A DNA stretch of 47,500 bases from Symbiodinium natans (GCA_905221605.1 CAJNDS010000324.1:937701-985200); one strand, 5' to 3'. Numbered from the stretch's first letter, positions 1-9,675 are shown. Numbers and translations are program-made. The notes: generated from the sequence alone by a model not told the origin.

Positions 1-6
1 GGGAGA

Positions 7-41
<35 letters not shown>

Positions 42-70
42 AGAGAGCGTGAGTGTGAGTGTGTGTGTGT
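1..70. repeat. GA/TG microsatellite at window edge
   Basis: A GA dinucleotide run fills roughly the first 40 bases and is followed by a GTGTGT run. Simple sequence with no coding potential. Confidence 0.9.
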
Positions 71-393
71 TGCTTGAGAAGTTCGAGTACGGGCATGCGT
101 GTTAGGACTCGAAAGACCAAGGACTTAGAGTCTTAGAATTGGCTTGGATAGAGTTGTTTGGGCAGCGCTCCCCCGATTCTTCCTCCCCCCCCCTCCCCGA
201 TTCTCCCCGATTCTCCCGATTCCCCCCGATTTGCCGCGGTGGCCGGAAGGGTTCCGGTGGCCCAAGGAAGTCACGGAGGAGGAAGATATTTTTTAAGATT
301 GTTTATGATTTTCGTGAAAAAAATAGTGAACTCAGTTTGTTTGGTGCGTTCGTTGGAAATTTCCCGTTGCCGGGCAGTATGTGCTTCCGGCAG

Positions 394-501
394 ATCCTTT
401 ACGCTTTTGACTTTGAGGCAAGGATGGGGCAGGAGGAAGCTTTGGAGATCTGTCGGGGCGCGTTGATCTTTTTTCCTGAGCTTGTGGCCCTGTGGCCTGA
501 G
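394..501 (+). CDS. Candidate internal exon, unknown protein
   Basis: Thirty-six codons in phase 0 lie between a CAG acceptor (CTTCCGGCAG) and a strong GTATGT donor. The peptide (ILYAFDFEARMGQEEALEI... ending in ...FPELVALWPE) is helix-like, with mixed acidic and hydrophobic residues unlike a repeat translation. The exon may start slightly earlier, because an upstream CAG at 377 also fits. The family is not recognised. Confidence 0.5.
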
Positions 502-608
502 GTATGTTTGTCGCTGAGGTCGCGCGTAACTGCGCGACGCATATTGAGTTTGTGGGGGGTTTGCCTGTGACTTGTGTTTGATGCTGTCTGTGTGTGTCTG
601 TGCTGCAG

Positions 609-653
609 ATCAGACTTTGAGTCGTCTTGAGTGCAATCCCTGTCATGGTGCGG
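609..653 (+). CDS. Candidate small exon after pyrimidine-rich acceptor
   Basis: A TGTGTGTCTGTGCTGCAG acceptor precedes a frame with a 2-nt lead, QTLSRLECNPCHGAE, followed by a GTGCAG donor. Reading on instead of splicing reaches a TAG about 27 nt later. The CxxC pair could be part of a small metal site, but there is too little sequence to name it. The phase does not match the exon ending at 501, so an exon may be missing between them. Confidence 0.4.
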
Positions 654-845
654 AGGTGCAGTGGGGTTGTTATGATTAGAGTCGGAGAGTCCGTTTCGCA
701 AGCCTGAACTTTTCAGGTATCTGCAAACCACAATCTGCCCGCACCGATGAAAGTTGTTATTTGGGCTAGGGGTGTTTGGGATATTTGTTTGATAGGGTTG
801 TTTAGGATAACTTCGGGATAAGGGTTGGCTTTGAAGCCATCTCAG

Positions 846-1018
846 AACTGGGGGATGGCATTCGGCTGTTTGACAATCAAAGCATTCCCACCGCCATCGC
901 TCCCTACGACCAAGTCCAAGTGCAAGTCCAACCCCCCCTCCCTTGTTTGAAAAACAACGAGGTGCAAGTGCAAGCCGAAGTCCCCCCCGAACTTCTTCCC
1001 TTTCCCCGCTGTCAATGA
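846..1018 (+). CDS. Candidate terminal exon with Val-Gln repeat
   Basis: After the CTCAG acceptor a 2-nt lead opens 56 codons to TGA: LGDGIRLFDNQSIPTAIAPY, then a Val-Gln repeat and a Pro-rich tail. The degenerate AAGTCC/AAGTGC hexamers seen here in DNA read as DQVQVQVQ and NNEVQVQ in this frame, and the unique part looks coding. The hexamer continues after the stop to about 1072, so the repeat is not confined to the coding frame. Function unknown. Confidence 0.5.
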
Positions 1019-1048
1019 CCAAGCCCTTACCAACGACGTCATGTCCAA

Positions 1049-1273
1049 GTGCATGTCCAAGTCCAACTCTGGGGTTTTGCATGGGTTCAGGTTCAGGGCT
1101 TTGGGGGCTTGGGGCTTAGCATGCTTTCGCTCAACGCAAGACAAGTGCAGCATGCCGCTGGCGCGAGGCAAACACGGCTCCACGCAAAGTTGTCTTGTTT
1201 TGTCCTTGAGGATATAAGTGCAAAGCTCAAAGACCTCAGATGGGAGCTAAAGTGGCCCCCTAGTGGATTTTGA
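1049..1273 (+). CDS. Open frame, possible exon
   Basis: An open frame of 74 codons starts inside the hexamer repeat. Its second half (ARQTRLHAKLSCFVLEDISA... ending KDLRWELKWPPSGF, then stop) looks more protein-like than its first. No convincing donor or acceptor was identified and the minus strand is open too. Kept only as a weak candidate. Confidence 0.25.
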   Translation: MHVQVQLWGFAWVQVQGFGGLGLSMLSLNARQVQHAAGARQTRLHAKLSCFVLEDISAKLKDLRWELKWPPSGF

Positions 1274-1440
1274 AGGGCCTTTATCAAACGCCCTTTTAAA
1301 CGAAGAAGGGCAATCACCTAGGTCTGTATACTCCTAGGTTTCTCCGGTATCTAGTTGGAGCATCTTGGCCTTGGTAGGAAGTCCACTTGTGAAAGAATAT
1401 TTCACGTATACACCCCATCGGAGTGGCCATCATGTCAACC

Positions 1441-1600
1441 GCCAAGCACTAAAACCTCAAACTGCAAAACCCTAAACCCTAATCCCCAAACTTTAAACCC
1501 TGAACCCTAAACTCCTAAACACAGTAGCCCTAAACCCTAAAAACCCTAAGCCCTAAACCCTAAACCCCATAGCCAAACCTCTCGAACCTAAAGACGCTCA
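1441..1600. repeat. Degenerate CCCTAAA telomere-like array
   Basis: About 20 imperfect CCCTAAA units (CCCTAAC, CCCTGAA, CCCTAAG variants) lie upstream of the mini-exon at 1615, the same relation as seen before most acceptors in the window. Confidence 0.85.
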
Positions 1601-1614
1601 ACTCGGCTTCGCAG

Positions 1615-1653
1615 GATCCAGGCGTGCAGCACTATGGCGGCACGATGTTTCAG
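1615..1653 (+). CDS. Candidate 39-nt mini-exon
   Basis: A GGCTTCGCAG acceptor is followed by 13 in-phase codons (DPGVQHYGGTMFQ) and then GCGCCC, a possible GC donor. The stretch is a GC-rich unique island between CCCTAAA blocks. Its phase is compatible with the next candidate at 1805. Confidence 0.4.
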
Positions 1654-1804
1654 GCGCCCCTAAACCCTAAACCCTAAACCCCAAACCCCAAACCCTAAAC
1701 CCTAAACCCTAAACCCAAACTGGTTCAGGGTTTCGGGTTCGCGGTTTGCGGCCTAGGGTCTGGGGCTCGGGTGGAGCTCTCCTTTGTAGCTTGTCTCTTT
1801 GCAG

Positions 1805-1847
1805 GTTGTTTTCAGAATAGACAGCTTTATGAAAGACCCCCAAACAG
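1805..1847 (+). CDS. Candidate mini-exon
   Basis: A good pyrimidine tract and acceptor (CTTGTCTCTTTGCAG) precede VVFRIDSFMKDPQT. The following CAG^GAGCC could be a GA donor. Phase 0 start agrees with the exon ending at 1653. Product unknown. Confidence 0.45.
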
Positions 1848-1857
1848 GAGCCTCACC

Positions 1858-1906
1858 CAACCCTAAACCCTAAACCCTAAACCCTAAACCCTAAACCCTA
1901 AACCCA
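1858..1906. repeat. CCCTAAA array (about 7 units)
   Basis: Perfect CCCTAAA heptamers immediately precede the next candidate exon. Confidence 0.95.
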
Positions 1907-1948
1907 CAAATAGACCCCTGTACCCGAGAGACCGCGAACGACTCTTAG

Positions 1949-1999
1949 AATGACGCAGACGTGTCTGCGATGCAATCAGCATCCCTGGCCACCGACTAG
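1949..1999 (+). CDS. Candidate short exon
   Basis: After ACTCTTAG the frame reads NDADVSAMQSASLATD and then TAG. It is flanked by CCCTAAA on the left and TTTAGGG on the right. A second frame starting MTQTCLRCN is also open, so the frame is uncertain. Confidence 0.35.
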   Translation, partial: NDADVSAMQSASLATD

Positions 2000-2007
2000 A
2001 TCCGCGG

Positions 2008-2124
2008 GTTTAGGGGTTAGGGGTTTAGGGGTTTAGGGGTTTAGGGGTTTAGGGTTTAGGGTTTAGGGCTTAGGGCTTAGGGTTTAGGGTTTAGGGTTTA
2101 GGGTTTAGGGTTTAGGGTTTAGGG
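2008..2124. repeat. TTTAGGG array with GGGG variants
   Basis: About 16 units in the G-rich orientation; the first units are the octamer TTTAGGGG, then the heptamer. The following 2125-2530 is unique AT/GC-mixed sequence in which I see no gene. Confidence 0.95.
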
Positions 2125-2530
2125 AACCCTAGACCCGAAACCCACCGTTGAGAAAATCTTTGGGCTGTGGATTGTTAGGGTCGCTTGTTGGGAGCCTCCG
2201 GACTCCATGGGCCAAGAAGGGGTTCCGAATTTAGGGCTCAGCTATGGGGGGGGGGGTTTCCGAATAGGCTTTAGGGTGTAGCGTTCAGGGTTATACTATT
2301 TATTTCGGGGCACCTGAAGGTTACCCCTACTTTGGGGAAATACTCATGTGGGATGTGTGGGAGTTGTTTGGCTGCACTTGAAGGTTCAGGAGCAGTTGGA
2401 AGTAGCATGATAAGCAACTACCCTACAGAAGGTTACAACCTGCTCTAACTGTCGAGTTGCCCCAACATCCTAGAAGTCCGTCAACCCTATAAGCCAAAAC
2501 CCTTTAAACACCCTGTTCCACTTGCAAAGG

Positions 2531-2619
2531 ACCCTAAACCCTAAACCCTAAACCCTAAACCCTAAACCCTAAACCCTAAACCCTAAACCCTAAACCCTAA
2601 ACCCTAAACCCTAAACCCC
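2531..2619. repeat. CCCTAAA array (12 units)
   Basis: Near-perfect heptamers ending about 12 bases before the acceptor of the exon at 2631. Confidence 0.95.
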
Positions 2620-2630
2620 AAAGGGCTCAG

Positions 2631-2745
2631 GGGGTTCGGGCAGAGCGCGAAGCGCTTGCGTCGTGAAGCTCTGCAGGACATCCAGCACGATGCCGATGAG
2701 AAGTTCAACGAGCTGCCTGGCATAGACCTTGTGAGGGAACTATAG
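2631..2745 (+). CDS. Candidate exon, charged helical peptide
   Basis: Behind a CCCTAAA array and AGGGCTCAG, a 1-nt lead opens GFGQSAKRLRREALQDIQHD... and continues ...EKFNELPGIDL. At 2731 there is a GTGAGG donor; reading through gives VREL then TAG at 2743. Composition is clearly coding. It is either an internal exon ending at 2730 or a terminal exon. The 2746-3120 stretch after it shows no gene. Confidence 0.6.
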
Positions 2746-3162
2746 CCCCCTTAGATTCTTTCATATAACACCCAAGGGCATACTAAATATAGTTGTTTTT
2801 TAATATCAAGGCTCCAAGGGGAGTTTAGACATCAGAATTGCCGCCAGCAGGCCCTGTGACCAATTCCACAAATTACACGGTGCCGAAGTTTACCCGAACC
2901 CTCAGCGACAATCGGCGCCGTAAAGTGTCTCAGGCTTAGGTTTATGAGGTGTCTTCAATCGAGCTGTGAAAGTAGGGTTTTTGTTGGGGGGATGTTGGCA
3001 TTCAGGCATTCAGTGAACGAGGCTGTACGGCAACGCAGCAGCCCGATCTTCTGATCTTGTCATGACGCATGTTGAAACCTTGTCTATGCCGTAAATTGCT
3101 GCCATTACTATCCTAAATGCCAATCCCTAAACCCTAGACCCTTACCAAACCCAAACTTCACG

Positions 3163-3419
3163 CCCCCCAAACCCCAAACCCCAAACCCCAAACCCCAAAC
3201 CCCAAACCCCAAACCCCAAACCCCAAACCCCAAACCCCAAACCCCAAACCCCAAACCCCAAAACCCAAACCCCAAACCCCAAACACCAAACCCCAAACCC
3301 CAAACCCCAAACCCCAAACCCCAAACCCCAAACCCCAAACCCCAAACCCCAAACCCCAAACCCTAAACCCTAAACCCTAACCCCAAACCCTAAACCCTAA
3401 ACCCTAAACCCTAAACCCT
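3163..3419. repeat. CCCCAAA array grading into CCCTAAA
   Basis: About 28 tandem CCCCAAA units with few variants are followed by about 8 CCCTAAA units. The long minus-strand 'GFGVWGL' frames here are only translations of the heptamer. TTTGGGG is one transition away from the genome's main TTTAGGG unit. Confidence 0.97.
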
Positions 3420-3444
3420 TGAGTTTCTTGAAGGGAACTCCCAG

Positions 3445-3535
3445 GCTGCCTCCGCCCAAGCCCACCGCCCGCAACCGATACAGCGGATACGGCGGCCACG
3501 CTCCGGTCGTCCGAAGCAACTTGCCAGCCCTTTTG
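3445..3535 (+). CDS. Candidate exon, Pro/Arg-rich
   Basis: After AACTCCCAG two frames are open. The better one, with a 1-nt lead, reads LPPPKPTARNRYSGYGGHAP and then VVRSNLPAL, reaching a possible GTGCCC donor. It lies between a CCCTAAA array and TTTAGGG repeats. No family recognised. Confidence 0.45.
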
Positions 3536-4230
3536 GTGCCCCCTTTTCCCTTTTGTTGCTTTAGGGTTTAGGGTTTTTTGGGGTTAGGGTTTAGGGTTTA
3601 GGGTTTAGGGTTTACGGTTTACGGTTTTAGGGTTTTAGGGTTTTAGGATTTCTTGGCAGCCCTTTTGGTACCTTCCCTTTTTCAGGTTTAGGTTTTAGGG
3701 TTCAGGGTTTTTTTGGGGTTTAGGGTTTAGGCAGCCCTTTTTGGTACCCCTTTTGTAGGTTTTTTTTTTTTTTTGGGGGGGGGGGGTGGGGGGTTCTTGC
3801 GTTTTTTGGGGAATCTGGGGTGTTTGGGGTTTAGGGTTTAGGTGTTAGGCATTTCTTGGCAGCCCTGTGGTACCCCTTTTCCCCTTTTTTAGGTTTAGGG
3901 TTTAGGTTGTTTGGGTTTTCGGGGTTTAGGGTTTAAGGCTTTAGGGCCTTCTTGGTACCCCAGTGGTACCCCTTTCTTCTCTGGTTCAAGGTTCGGGGTC
4001 TAGGGAGTCTAGGGTTTAGGATTTTGGGGTTTACGGGTTGGAATTTAGGGTCCAGAGTTTAGGGCTTTCTTGGCAGCCCCGTGGTACGCCTGTTCCTGTT
4101 TTGTTGGTTCAAGGTTCGAGGTCTAGGGCTTAGGGGTTGGAGTTTAGGGTTTAGGCTTTAGGCTTTAGGGTTCAGGCCTTTCTAGGCAGCCCAATGGGGC
4201 CCTTTCTCTTTTTCTTGAACCCTATAAAGT
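3521..4230. repeat. Tandem degenerate repeats carrying a foldback-element end
   Basis: The motif CTTGGCAGCCCNTTTGGTACCCCTTT recurs about seven times (near 3521, 3652, 3730, 3858, 3951, 4072, 4189), each followed by a T/C-rich stretch and TTTAGGG-type repeats. The same motif forms the left end of the 121-bp inverted-repeat element at 35781. The array therefore looks like amplified ends of that element. Confidence 0.7.
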
Positions 4231-5150
4231 AACCAAAACCCTTATATAATATGGTACCAAGGCATGGCGGCGTACAACGATGCAAGCGCCGGCTAAGCTG
4301 TGTGGGGTTTTGGAGTTGAGGGTGTAGCGGTTAGGGTTACAGAGCATAGGGTCAAGGGGCTTTAAAGAGATTTGGGGCACAGTCGCCCTCGAAAATTGCG
4401 GGCGTGAACTTTGCTCAGGGGCTCGCCGAAAAGGGCGTACCTGTCATTATTCGTATCTACAGTTTGGCAGTAGCTGCTCCAGGTAGGCAGTAGATTAACC
4501 CAGGTAGTGTTTTGGAGGTTCGGTATTGTGTTTAGGCTTCTTATGGGCTCCTATGTTCCTGCCGACCCCCAACCGGCTTGTTATGGACTCCTACAGTACT
4601 AGCGACCCCCATCCCCGAAATTAGGCCGGCTTCTTCGTGCGGGCTGGTAGGGGATGGGGGGCTAGAGGGGTGGGGGGGGGGGTGTAGGATCCTATGAATT
4701 TGAGCACTGAGCTGGCAGCAAGCAGTCTTAGATAGCTTCAGGTATAAACTTAGCCCTTATAAACCCCAAGCCCTAAACCCGTTTCCGCAAAGGTGGATCT
4801 TTCTTCTTCTAGGCTTAGGATCCATCCTGTCCGTTCGCATCACGTCGTGCGGTCGCAAACACGTGTGAGCATTCTTCAACAGTCCGTCGCCGTTACGTGC
4901 ATCAACACGGATGTTGTCATCGCACGGGCATGGATGCTTTGGCCATTCGCACGTGCTGCGAACATGCACGCTCCCCCAGGCACGTCGCGCAATCCTAAGC
5001 CTAAACCCTGGAAGCACTAAACCCTAAACGCAGAGCCGGAGACGCGTCGGAGGGACCTGGGTGGTGCGAACGGACATGATGGACTCCTATAGGCTTATTC
5101 AGGCTTGCCTTATAAGCCCTAAACCCCGAAGCCCTAAATCCTTCGTAACC
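4231..5150. other. No gene seen; imperfect inverted repeat
   Basis: Mixed unique sequence. The stretch near 4817-4845 (TCCATCCTGTCCGTTCGCAT) recurs inverted near 5060-5086 with a few mismatches, making a possible foldback of about 270 bp. The open frames here have no convincing splice context. Confidence 0.4.
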
Positions 5151-5264
5151 CTACACCCAATAGCACATGTCTCTTATCCACGGATGCCCCCGATCCACAA
5201 GCAAGCCTCTCAGCTTTACCCGTCTTGCAGCGGCCTCTCTGGTCTCTGGAGCTCTTGAAGCTGA
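5151..5264 (-). CDS. Candidate minus-strand exon
   Basis: The minus frame reads PETREAAARRVKLRGLLVDR, then GHPWIRDMCYWV and stop. It lies after CTTCAAGAG-type acceptors, and a GTAAAG donor-like site lies inside it. The plus strand is also open (Ser/Pro-rich), so the strand is not certain. Downstream 5265-5900 holds only weak open frames. Confidence 0.3.
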   Translation of the reverse strand, partial: SASRAPETREAAARRVKLRGLLVDRGHPWIRDMCYWV

Positions 5265-5908
5265 CGTAAAGGGCTTAGGAGGCTTAGGAGGCTTAGGAGG
5301 TTTAGAATGTAGGAGGGTTGCGAAGATTGAGTGTTGAGGGCGGAGAGAGTTGGTGGTGTAGTACTTGAGAGGGTTCCGGAGTTTGGGTTTCAAGCTCTTG
5401 AGCGGGTTTTCGGGGTGCGCTCCTAAGCCGTGGCACCAATGCTCATACCGAAGGGTACCAGACTACCAGACTGTCACCCCACTGGCTTATACCTCTGACC
5501 GAGCAGCGAGGGCAAATCCCGCAGCAGGGTTGGTTTTCTTTCCAGTTTGTCTGTGCTTATGTTTTAGGATTCAGGGTTCAGGTCTTGTTGGATATTTCTT
5601 GGTTACGGTCTGGTATCAATTGCTTGGGGATTGGGTCGAGGTCGGTTCCCCTGATCCAAATAGCCGTCGGCGACACGTAGGCTTCGTGTCCCTCAGTTGC
5701 GCCACAAGGGCAAACCAACCCTGAACTCCCTTTACTTAGCCTTGGCCCTGACCCTAGAAGCTTCCCACATCCCACACGCCAGCCTACTGAACCAGCCTTG
5801 GGGTAGGCGTTGGGTTGAACCCTGTAAACCCCTAAACTATAGGGTTCAGACGCTCAAGGTTTAGCGCTTATAGTCCTTAGGGTTTACGATGTGGGGCCCT
5901 TGTGTCAG

Positions 5909-5977
5909 TATGATCACGGAATCACCGCTTCAAGAGCGCCATCGCCCTGCAAAGTGTGTATAATGGAGGCTTCCTAG
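5909..5977 (+). CDS. Candidate terminal exon
   Basis: After TTGTGTCAG, 22 codons (YDHGITASRAPSPCKVCIME... then stop) are open. An internal GTGTGT could act as a donor after CAAA. The CxxC pair is the only recognisable feature. Confidence 0.35.
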   Translation, partial: YDHGITASRAPSPCKVCIMEAS

Positions 5978-6084
5978 GTCATCAGGCAAGGGGGCGGAAA
6001 GCGTCTAACATCCTTCTGGGGTTTCCCAGAAACCAACATTATGTACTGTATTTCATTCTGTTTATTACAAGTTTTTGTTATGAT

Positions 6085-6370
6085 TTATGTCTTTTTATTT
6101 TTGGGTGGGGGGGGGGGGTTGGGCAGTCGGGGGCCTCAGCAATAGAGGCGAAATGTTTACTTTAAAAAAGAGGAAAACAAATATATATATATATATATAT
6201 GTGTGTGTGTATACGGCGCCTTGCCCAGCAAAACACCAACCCACCCCCTCCCCCCTCCCCCCCTCCCCCCTCCCTCCTCCCCGCCCCCCCCCCCCTCCCT
6301 CCCCCCCTGCCGCCCCCTTCCCCCCCCCCCCTCCGCCCCTCCTCCCCTCTCCCTCCCCCCCCCCCCTGTC
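6085..6370. repeat. Low-complexity block: G run, TA/TG run, C/CT-rich tract
   Basis: In order: a G run of about ten, an (AT)n then (GT)n microsatellite near 6180-6210, and about 130 bases of almost pure C/T with long C runs. All long frames here are Pro/Arg/Gly translations of simple sequence. Confidence 0.95.
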
Positions 6371-6613
6371 TGGGGCCTTCCCCTCTCGACCACAAGCGCC
6401 TCCACATCGTGGGGGTAGCCGCTAGCATCTGTACCGGGACCGACACTATGTGCGTGCAAAGTGCACACGTGTGTCTAGTGTCTGCGTGTATATGTATATA
6501 TACAAGGAGTACCACCTTTTTCCCCCCTCCCAGTAGCGAGTGCCAAACCCTGAGTCCCTACCTGTGGTCCCCCACCCCTAAAGCTCCACACCCTAACCCC
6601 TACAGCCTTAACC

Positions 6614-6694
6614 AGAGAAAAGAGGCAAAAAGAGAGAGGGAGAGAGGGACCGAGCGAGAGAGAAAAAAGAAAAACAGAGAGAGAGGGAGAGAGA
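6614..6694. repeat. GA-rich purine tract
   Basis: Eighty bases composed almost only of A and G (AGAGAG, GGGAGAG). Confidence 0.9.
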
Positions 6695-6780
6695 CTTGGT
6701 TATGTGAGACAAGCAGCTTAGAATTAGAAGTTGAGAAATAGCACAGAGCCCCTAAGCGCCCTGCATCGAGGGTTTCTTAG

Positions 6781-6841
6781 GTTCTAGGGCACCCTTTGCA
6801 ACCGGATGTCCTTGAGGCAAGAATTTCTCAAAAGGAGCTAG
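6781..6841 (+). CDS. Candidate exon
   Basis: After GGTTTCTTAG the frame VLGHPLQPDVLEARISQKEL is open and ends at repeat sequence. A second frame (GTLCNRMSLRQEFLKRS, stop) is also open, so the frame is uncertain. Confidence 0.35.
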
Positions 6842-6953
6842 GGTGCATAGGGTTTAGGGTATAGGGTTTAGGGTTTGGGTTTAGGGTTTAGGGTTTAGGG
6901 TTTAGGGTTAAGGGTTAAGGGTTAAGGGTGGCAATGATCAAACAACTCCCCAG

Positions 6954-7013
6954 TGCTTGCCGAGCCTCCAAACTGCTTTGGATAGCGAGGGTGCTTTCGC
7001 CGCGGCAGAGAGG
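6954..7013 (+). CDS. Candidate mini-exon
   Basis: An ACAACTCCCCAG acceptor precedes CLPSLQTALDSEGAFAAAER in phase 0, running into TTTAGGG repeats. The composition is typical of GC-rich coding sequence. Product unknown. Confidence 0.45.
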
Positions 7014-7286
7014 GGATGCTAGGGTTTAGGGTTTAGGGTTTGGGGTTTAGGGTTTAGGATTCAGGGTTTAGGGTTTAGGGTTTAGGGTTTAGATATAGCA
7101 TAGCTTCAACCCTAAGCCCTATAGCCCCTTTCCCCCCCCTCCCCCGCCCGCCTTCCCCCAACACGCTGAGCCGTAAAGCTCCAGATCCCCAGAACCCGAA
7201 CAGAAACCCTAAGACCTGAAGACCTGAACAACCTCCTTTTGCTAGAGAAAAAATTCAGTCTACGCGTGGTTATGTGGGCCCGTACT

Positions 7287-7370
7287 ATGGTCCCTTACCT
7301 CCTTGTAAAGGCGGGCCCCTGGGTTGCATAGGCTATAGAAGGGGTCCCCTTTTAAGGGGTAAGGGACCAT
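7287..7370. mobile_element. Small foldback element with perfect 13-bp terminal inverted repeats
   Basis: ATGGTCCCTTACC at 7287-7299 is matched exactly in inverted orientation by GGTAAGGGACCAT at 7358-7370, and the interior carries further self-complementary AAGGGG/CCCCTT. Its length (84 bp) and lack of coding fit a MITE-like element. No clear target-site duplication was identified. Confidence 0.65.
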
Positions 7371-7802
7371 GAAACTACCCTTAGACCTAAGACCTAAGAC
7401 TTTCTGGAATGTAGAGTAGCACCCTCATTCCCCGTTTTGGGGGGCTCAGGGTTCCTTGTAGGGTTTAGGGTTCATGGTTCAGGGTTTAGGGCTTAGGGTT
7501 TAGGGTTCCTTTTCAATTTATCACGTTGATGGGCATACTAGTTCTCCTAGGGTTAGGGGTCCGTGGATGTTAAAGGTTCAGGAAAGTTGGCGGTTTTAGG
7601 GGCTTTGAGGGTTTTAAGGGCTTTAGGGGCTTTAGGGGCTTTAGGGGCTTTGGGGGTTTTAGGGGTTTTGGGGTTAGGGGTTTGGGGATTTTAGGGCTTA
7701 GGGCCTCAGGTTCAGGTTTTAGGCGTTTAGGCGTTGTCGAATTTCGGGTTTTCGGGTTTGGGGCTTTTTGAGGTTTGAGGGTGGTTGCTACGCTTTCTGT
7801 CA

Positions 7803-8000
7803 GGCTTCTCTTTGGGCTGAGGCACTTTGGAGAGTAATTCTTCGGAAAGACGTAAACCCAAACCGCAAGCGAGAGCACTTCTCTTCAGCAGAAGGACGAA
7901 AACCAATGCGTTCGCCTGCCGTACAGCTAGAGCGCGACGTGAGAAGTTCGAAAAAGGGCATCCGGCTACTCCCTGGTTCTGGCGGGGTGCAAAACACCCG
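7803..8000 (+). CDS. Candidate exon, frame ambiguous
   Basis: Behind CTTTCTGTCAG the frame ASLWAEALWRVILRKDVNPN continues open for over 60 codons into CCCTAAA-type repeats. An overlapping frame includes REKFEKGHPATPWFWRGAKH, which also looks coding. Internal acceptor-like TCTCTTCAG suggests that only part is exonic. From 8001 to 8555 there are only degenerate CCCTAAA/TTTAGGG repeats. Confidence 0.35.
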
Positions 8001-8559
8001 AAACCCTAAACCCTACACTCTGAAGCCTAACCTCCCGAACCCAAAGCCCGAAACCCTAAACCCTAACCTCCTAACCTCCTATAACCTCCTAAACCCTAAC
8101 CTTCTAACCTGCTAAGATTCCTGAACCCTAGACCCTCCAACACCCTCCCCCTGGGCATTTAGGGTATACCTGGGGTTTAGGATTTTGGGTTTGGGTTAGG
8201 GTTTAGGAGGTTAGAGTTTGGTGTTAAGTTTAGGGTGTAGGGATTAGGAGCTTATAGATACCCCCAAGCTGTGTAGTACTGGTTGTTTTACCTTGTGGTC
8301 CAAGTTGGGGCTGTTGGCTAAGTGTCAAGGACACCGAAAGAACTGCTTGAGCCTAAGCCCTGAACTCCAATCCCTTAAACCTCAACTTTAAACTCAAAAC
8401 CCCAAACTCTAAACATTACAGCACGAAGCCTAAACCCTGAACGCAAACCCTAAACCCCAAACCCTAAACCCTAAACCCCAGACCCCAAACCCCAACCCTA
8501 AACCCTAAACCCCAGACCCTAAACCCTAAACCCTAAACCCTTGTTCCGAGGGACTTAAG

Positions 8560-8613
8560 CCTGGCCGCCGCGTTGTGATCCGCGGCTTGGTCAAGCAGGC
8601 TGGGCTTTTTGAG
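8560..8613 (+). CDS. Candidate exon, 'VVIRGLV' module part 1
   Basis: Eighteen in-phase codons, PGRRVVIRGLVKQAGLFE, follow GACTTAAG; GATTTAG then follows as a GA-type donor. The exon is flanked by CCCTAAA on the left and TTTAGGG on the right. Joined in phase to the exon at 9758 it gives a 'VVIRGLV...LNGRLGRLVR' module resembling the short beta-rich segment often seen in dinoflagellate proteins. The join skips the candidate at 9561, whose phase does not fit. Confidence 0.55.
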
Positions 8614-9560
8614 GATTTAGAGTGTGGGGTTCAGGGTTCAGGGTTTAGGGAGTTTAGGGTTTAAGGTTTAGGGTTGGGTGTTTAGGGTTTCGGGTTAGGG
8701 TTCAGAGTTTAAGGGTTTAAGGGTGTTCGGGTGTATGGTTTAAGGGTCTAGTGTTTGAGGGTTGAGGGTTGATTCAGTGAACCCAAACCCCAAAAACCTT
8801 GACCTTATCACCTGTTTATGGTTTAGGCTTTAGGCTTGTTATTTTTTTAACGAGTTGTATGGGGTCCTGTTTAAGAAGGGGTTGGGGAACCTTAGTGGCT
8901 CATATGCAGCGCGCAGGATGTAATTGGGTGCCTTCAACCCTAATTCCTGAAACCATAAACCTCGGAAACCTAAGGCAGAGGGTTTAGGGTTTAGGATTTA
9001 GGGTTTAGGGTTTAGGGTTTAGGGTTTAGGGGGTGGAGGCGAGTTTTGGATGATTGGGGCAAGCATCGAAAACTCTTAAAGTGGTCTCGAGGTTTTCGGG
9101 TGCCAGGTACTGCAGCGTCGAGCGTCTCAATTCTTAGTATCCCGGGGAGTTTGGGGTTTAGGGTCTGGGGTCTATAGTTCAGGGTTTAGGGTCCAGGTTT
9201 TTTTTTTGGGTTTAGGGTTTAGGGTCAGAGTTGAAGGTTTAAGATTTGGGGTTTAGGGTTGAGGGTCGGGAGTTGATTGTTTGAGGTTTAGGGTTCAGGG
9301 CTTGAAGACGGCTAGGACATATCAGGGGGGGTATTGGGGTTTTAAGTTTTAGGGTTTTAGGTGCTATTGAAACCTATCAAGTCGTCTAGGACTGGCGGGC
9401 TTCTTGTTGGGGACTCCCCTGCAATGTTATGGAAGTGATGCTGGCTGACATTTTTTGTGTACTCCCTGCCACTGGCTCAGGGTTTAGGGTTTAGGGCTCA
9501 GAGGACCCTAAACCCTAAATCCTAAACCCTAAACCCTAAACCCTAAACCCTAGACTACAG

Positions 9561-9675
9561 GGTCAAGCCGTACGCTGAGTATGACAACAGCAGTTTCAGC
9601 TTGAATGCAGGAGGTACCAGTGCACTCTTCCACATGAACAAGCTACCAGCACAAAACCGCAGATGCCAAGCCTGG
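9561..9675 (+). CDS. Candidate exon, unknown product
   Basis: A TAGACTACAG acceptor precedes a 1-nt lead and 38 codons: VKPYAEYDNSSFSLNAGGTS, continuing through ALFHMNKLPAQNRRCQAW. The donor is G^GTTTAG, supplied directly by the following telomere-like array. The peptide composition is convincingly coding. Neither neighbouring exon has a matching phase, so it may belong to another isoform or gene. Confidence 0.6.

Noticed and set aside
3108-3359. Long minus-strand frames of repeated GFGVWGL
   Set aside because: They are simply translations of the CCCCAAA array in three frames.
3166-3419. CRISPR-like repeat-spacer array
   Set aside because: Units are contiguous heptamers without spacers, and the genome is eukaryotic.
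3970-4130. Spliced-leader copies at TTGGTTCAAGG in the tandem block
   Set aside because: Only the short TTGGTTCAAG core resembles the dinoflagellate leader, and it is part of the foldback-element repeat.
6087-6741. Pro-rich and Gly/Arg-rich long frames on both strands
   Set aside because: They arise from the C/T-rich low-complexity tract and GA-rich tract; no splice context or unique domain.
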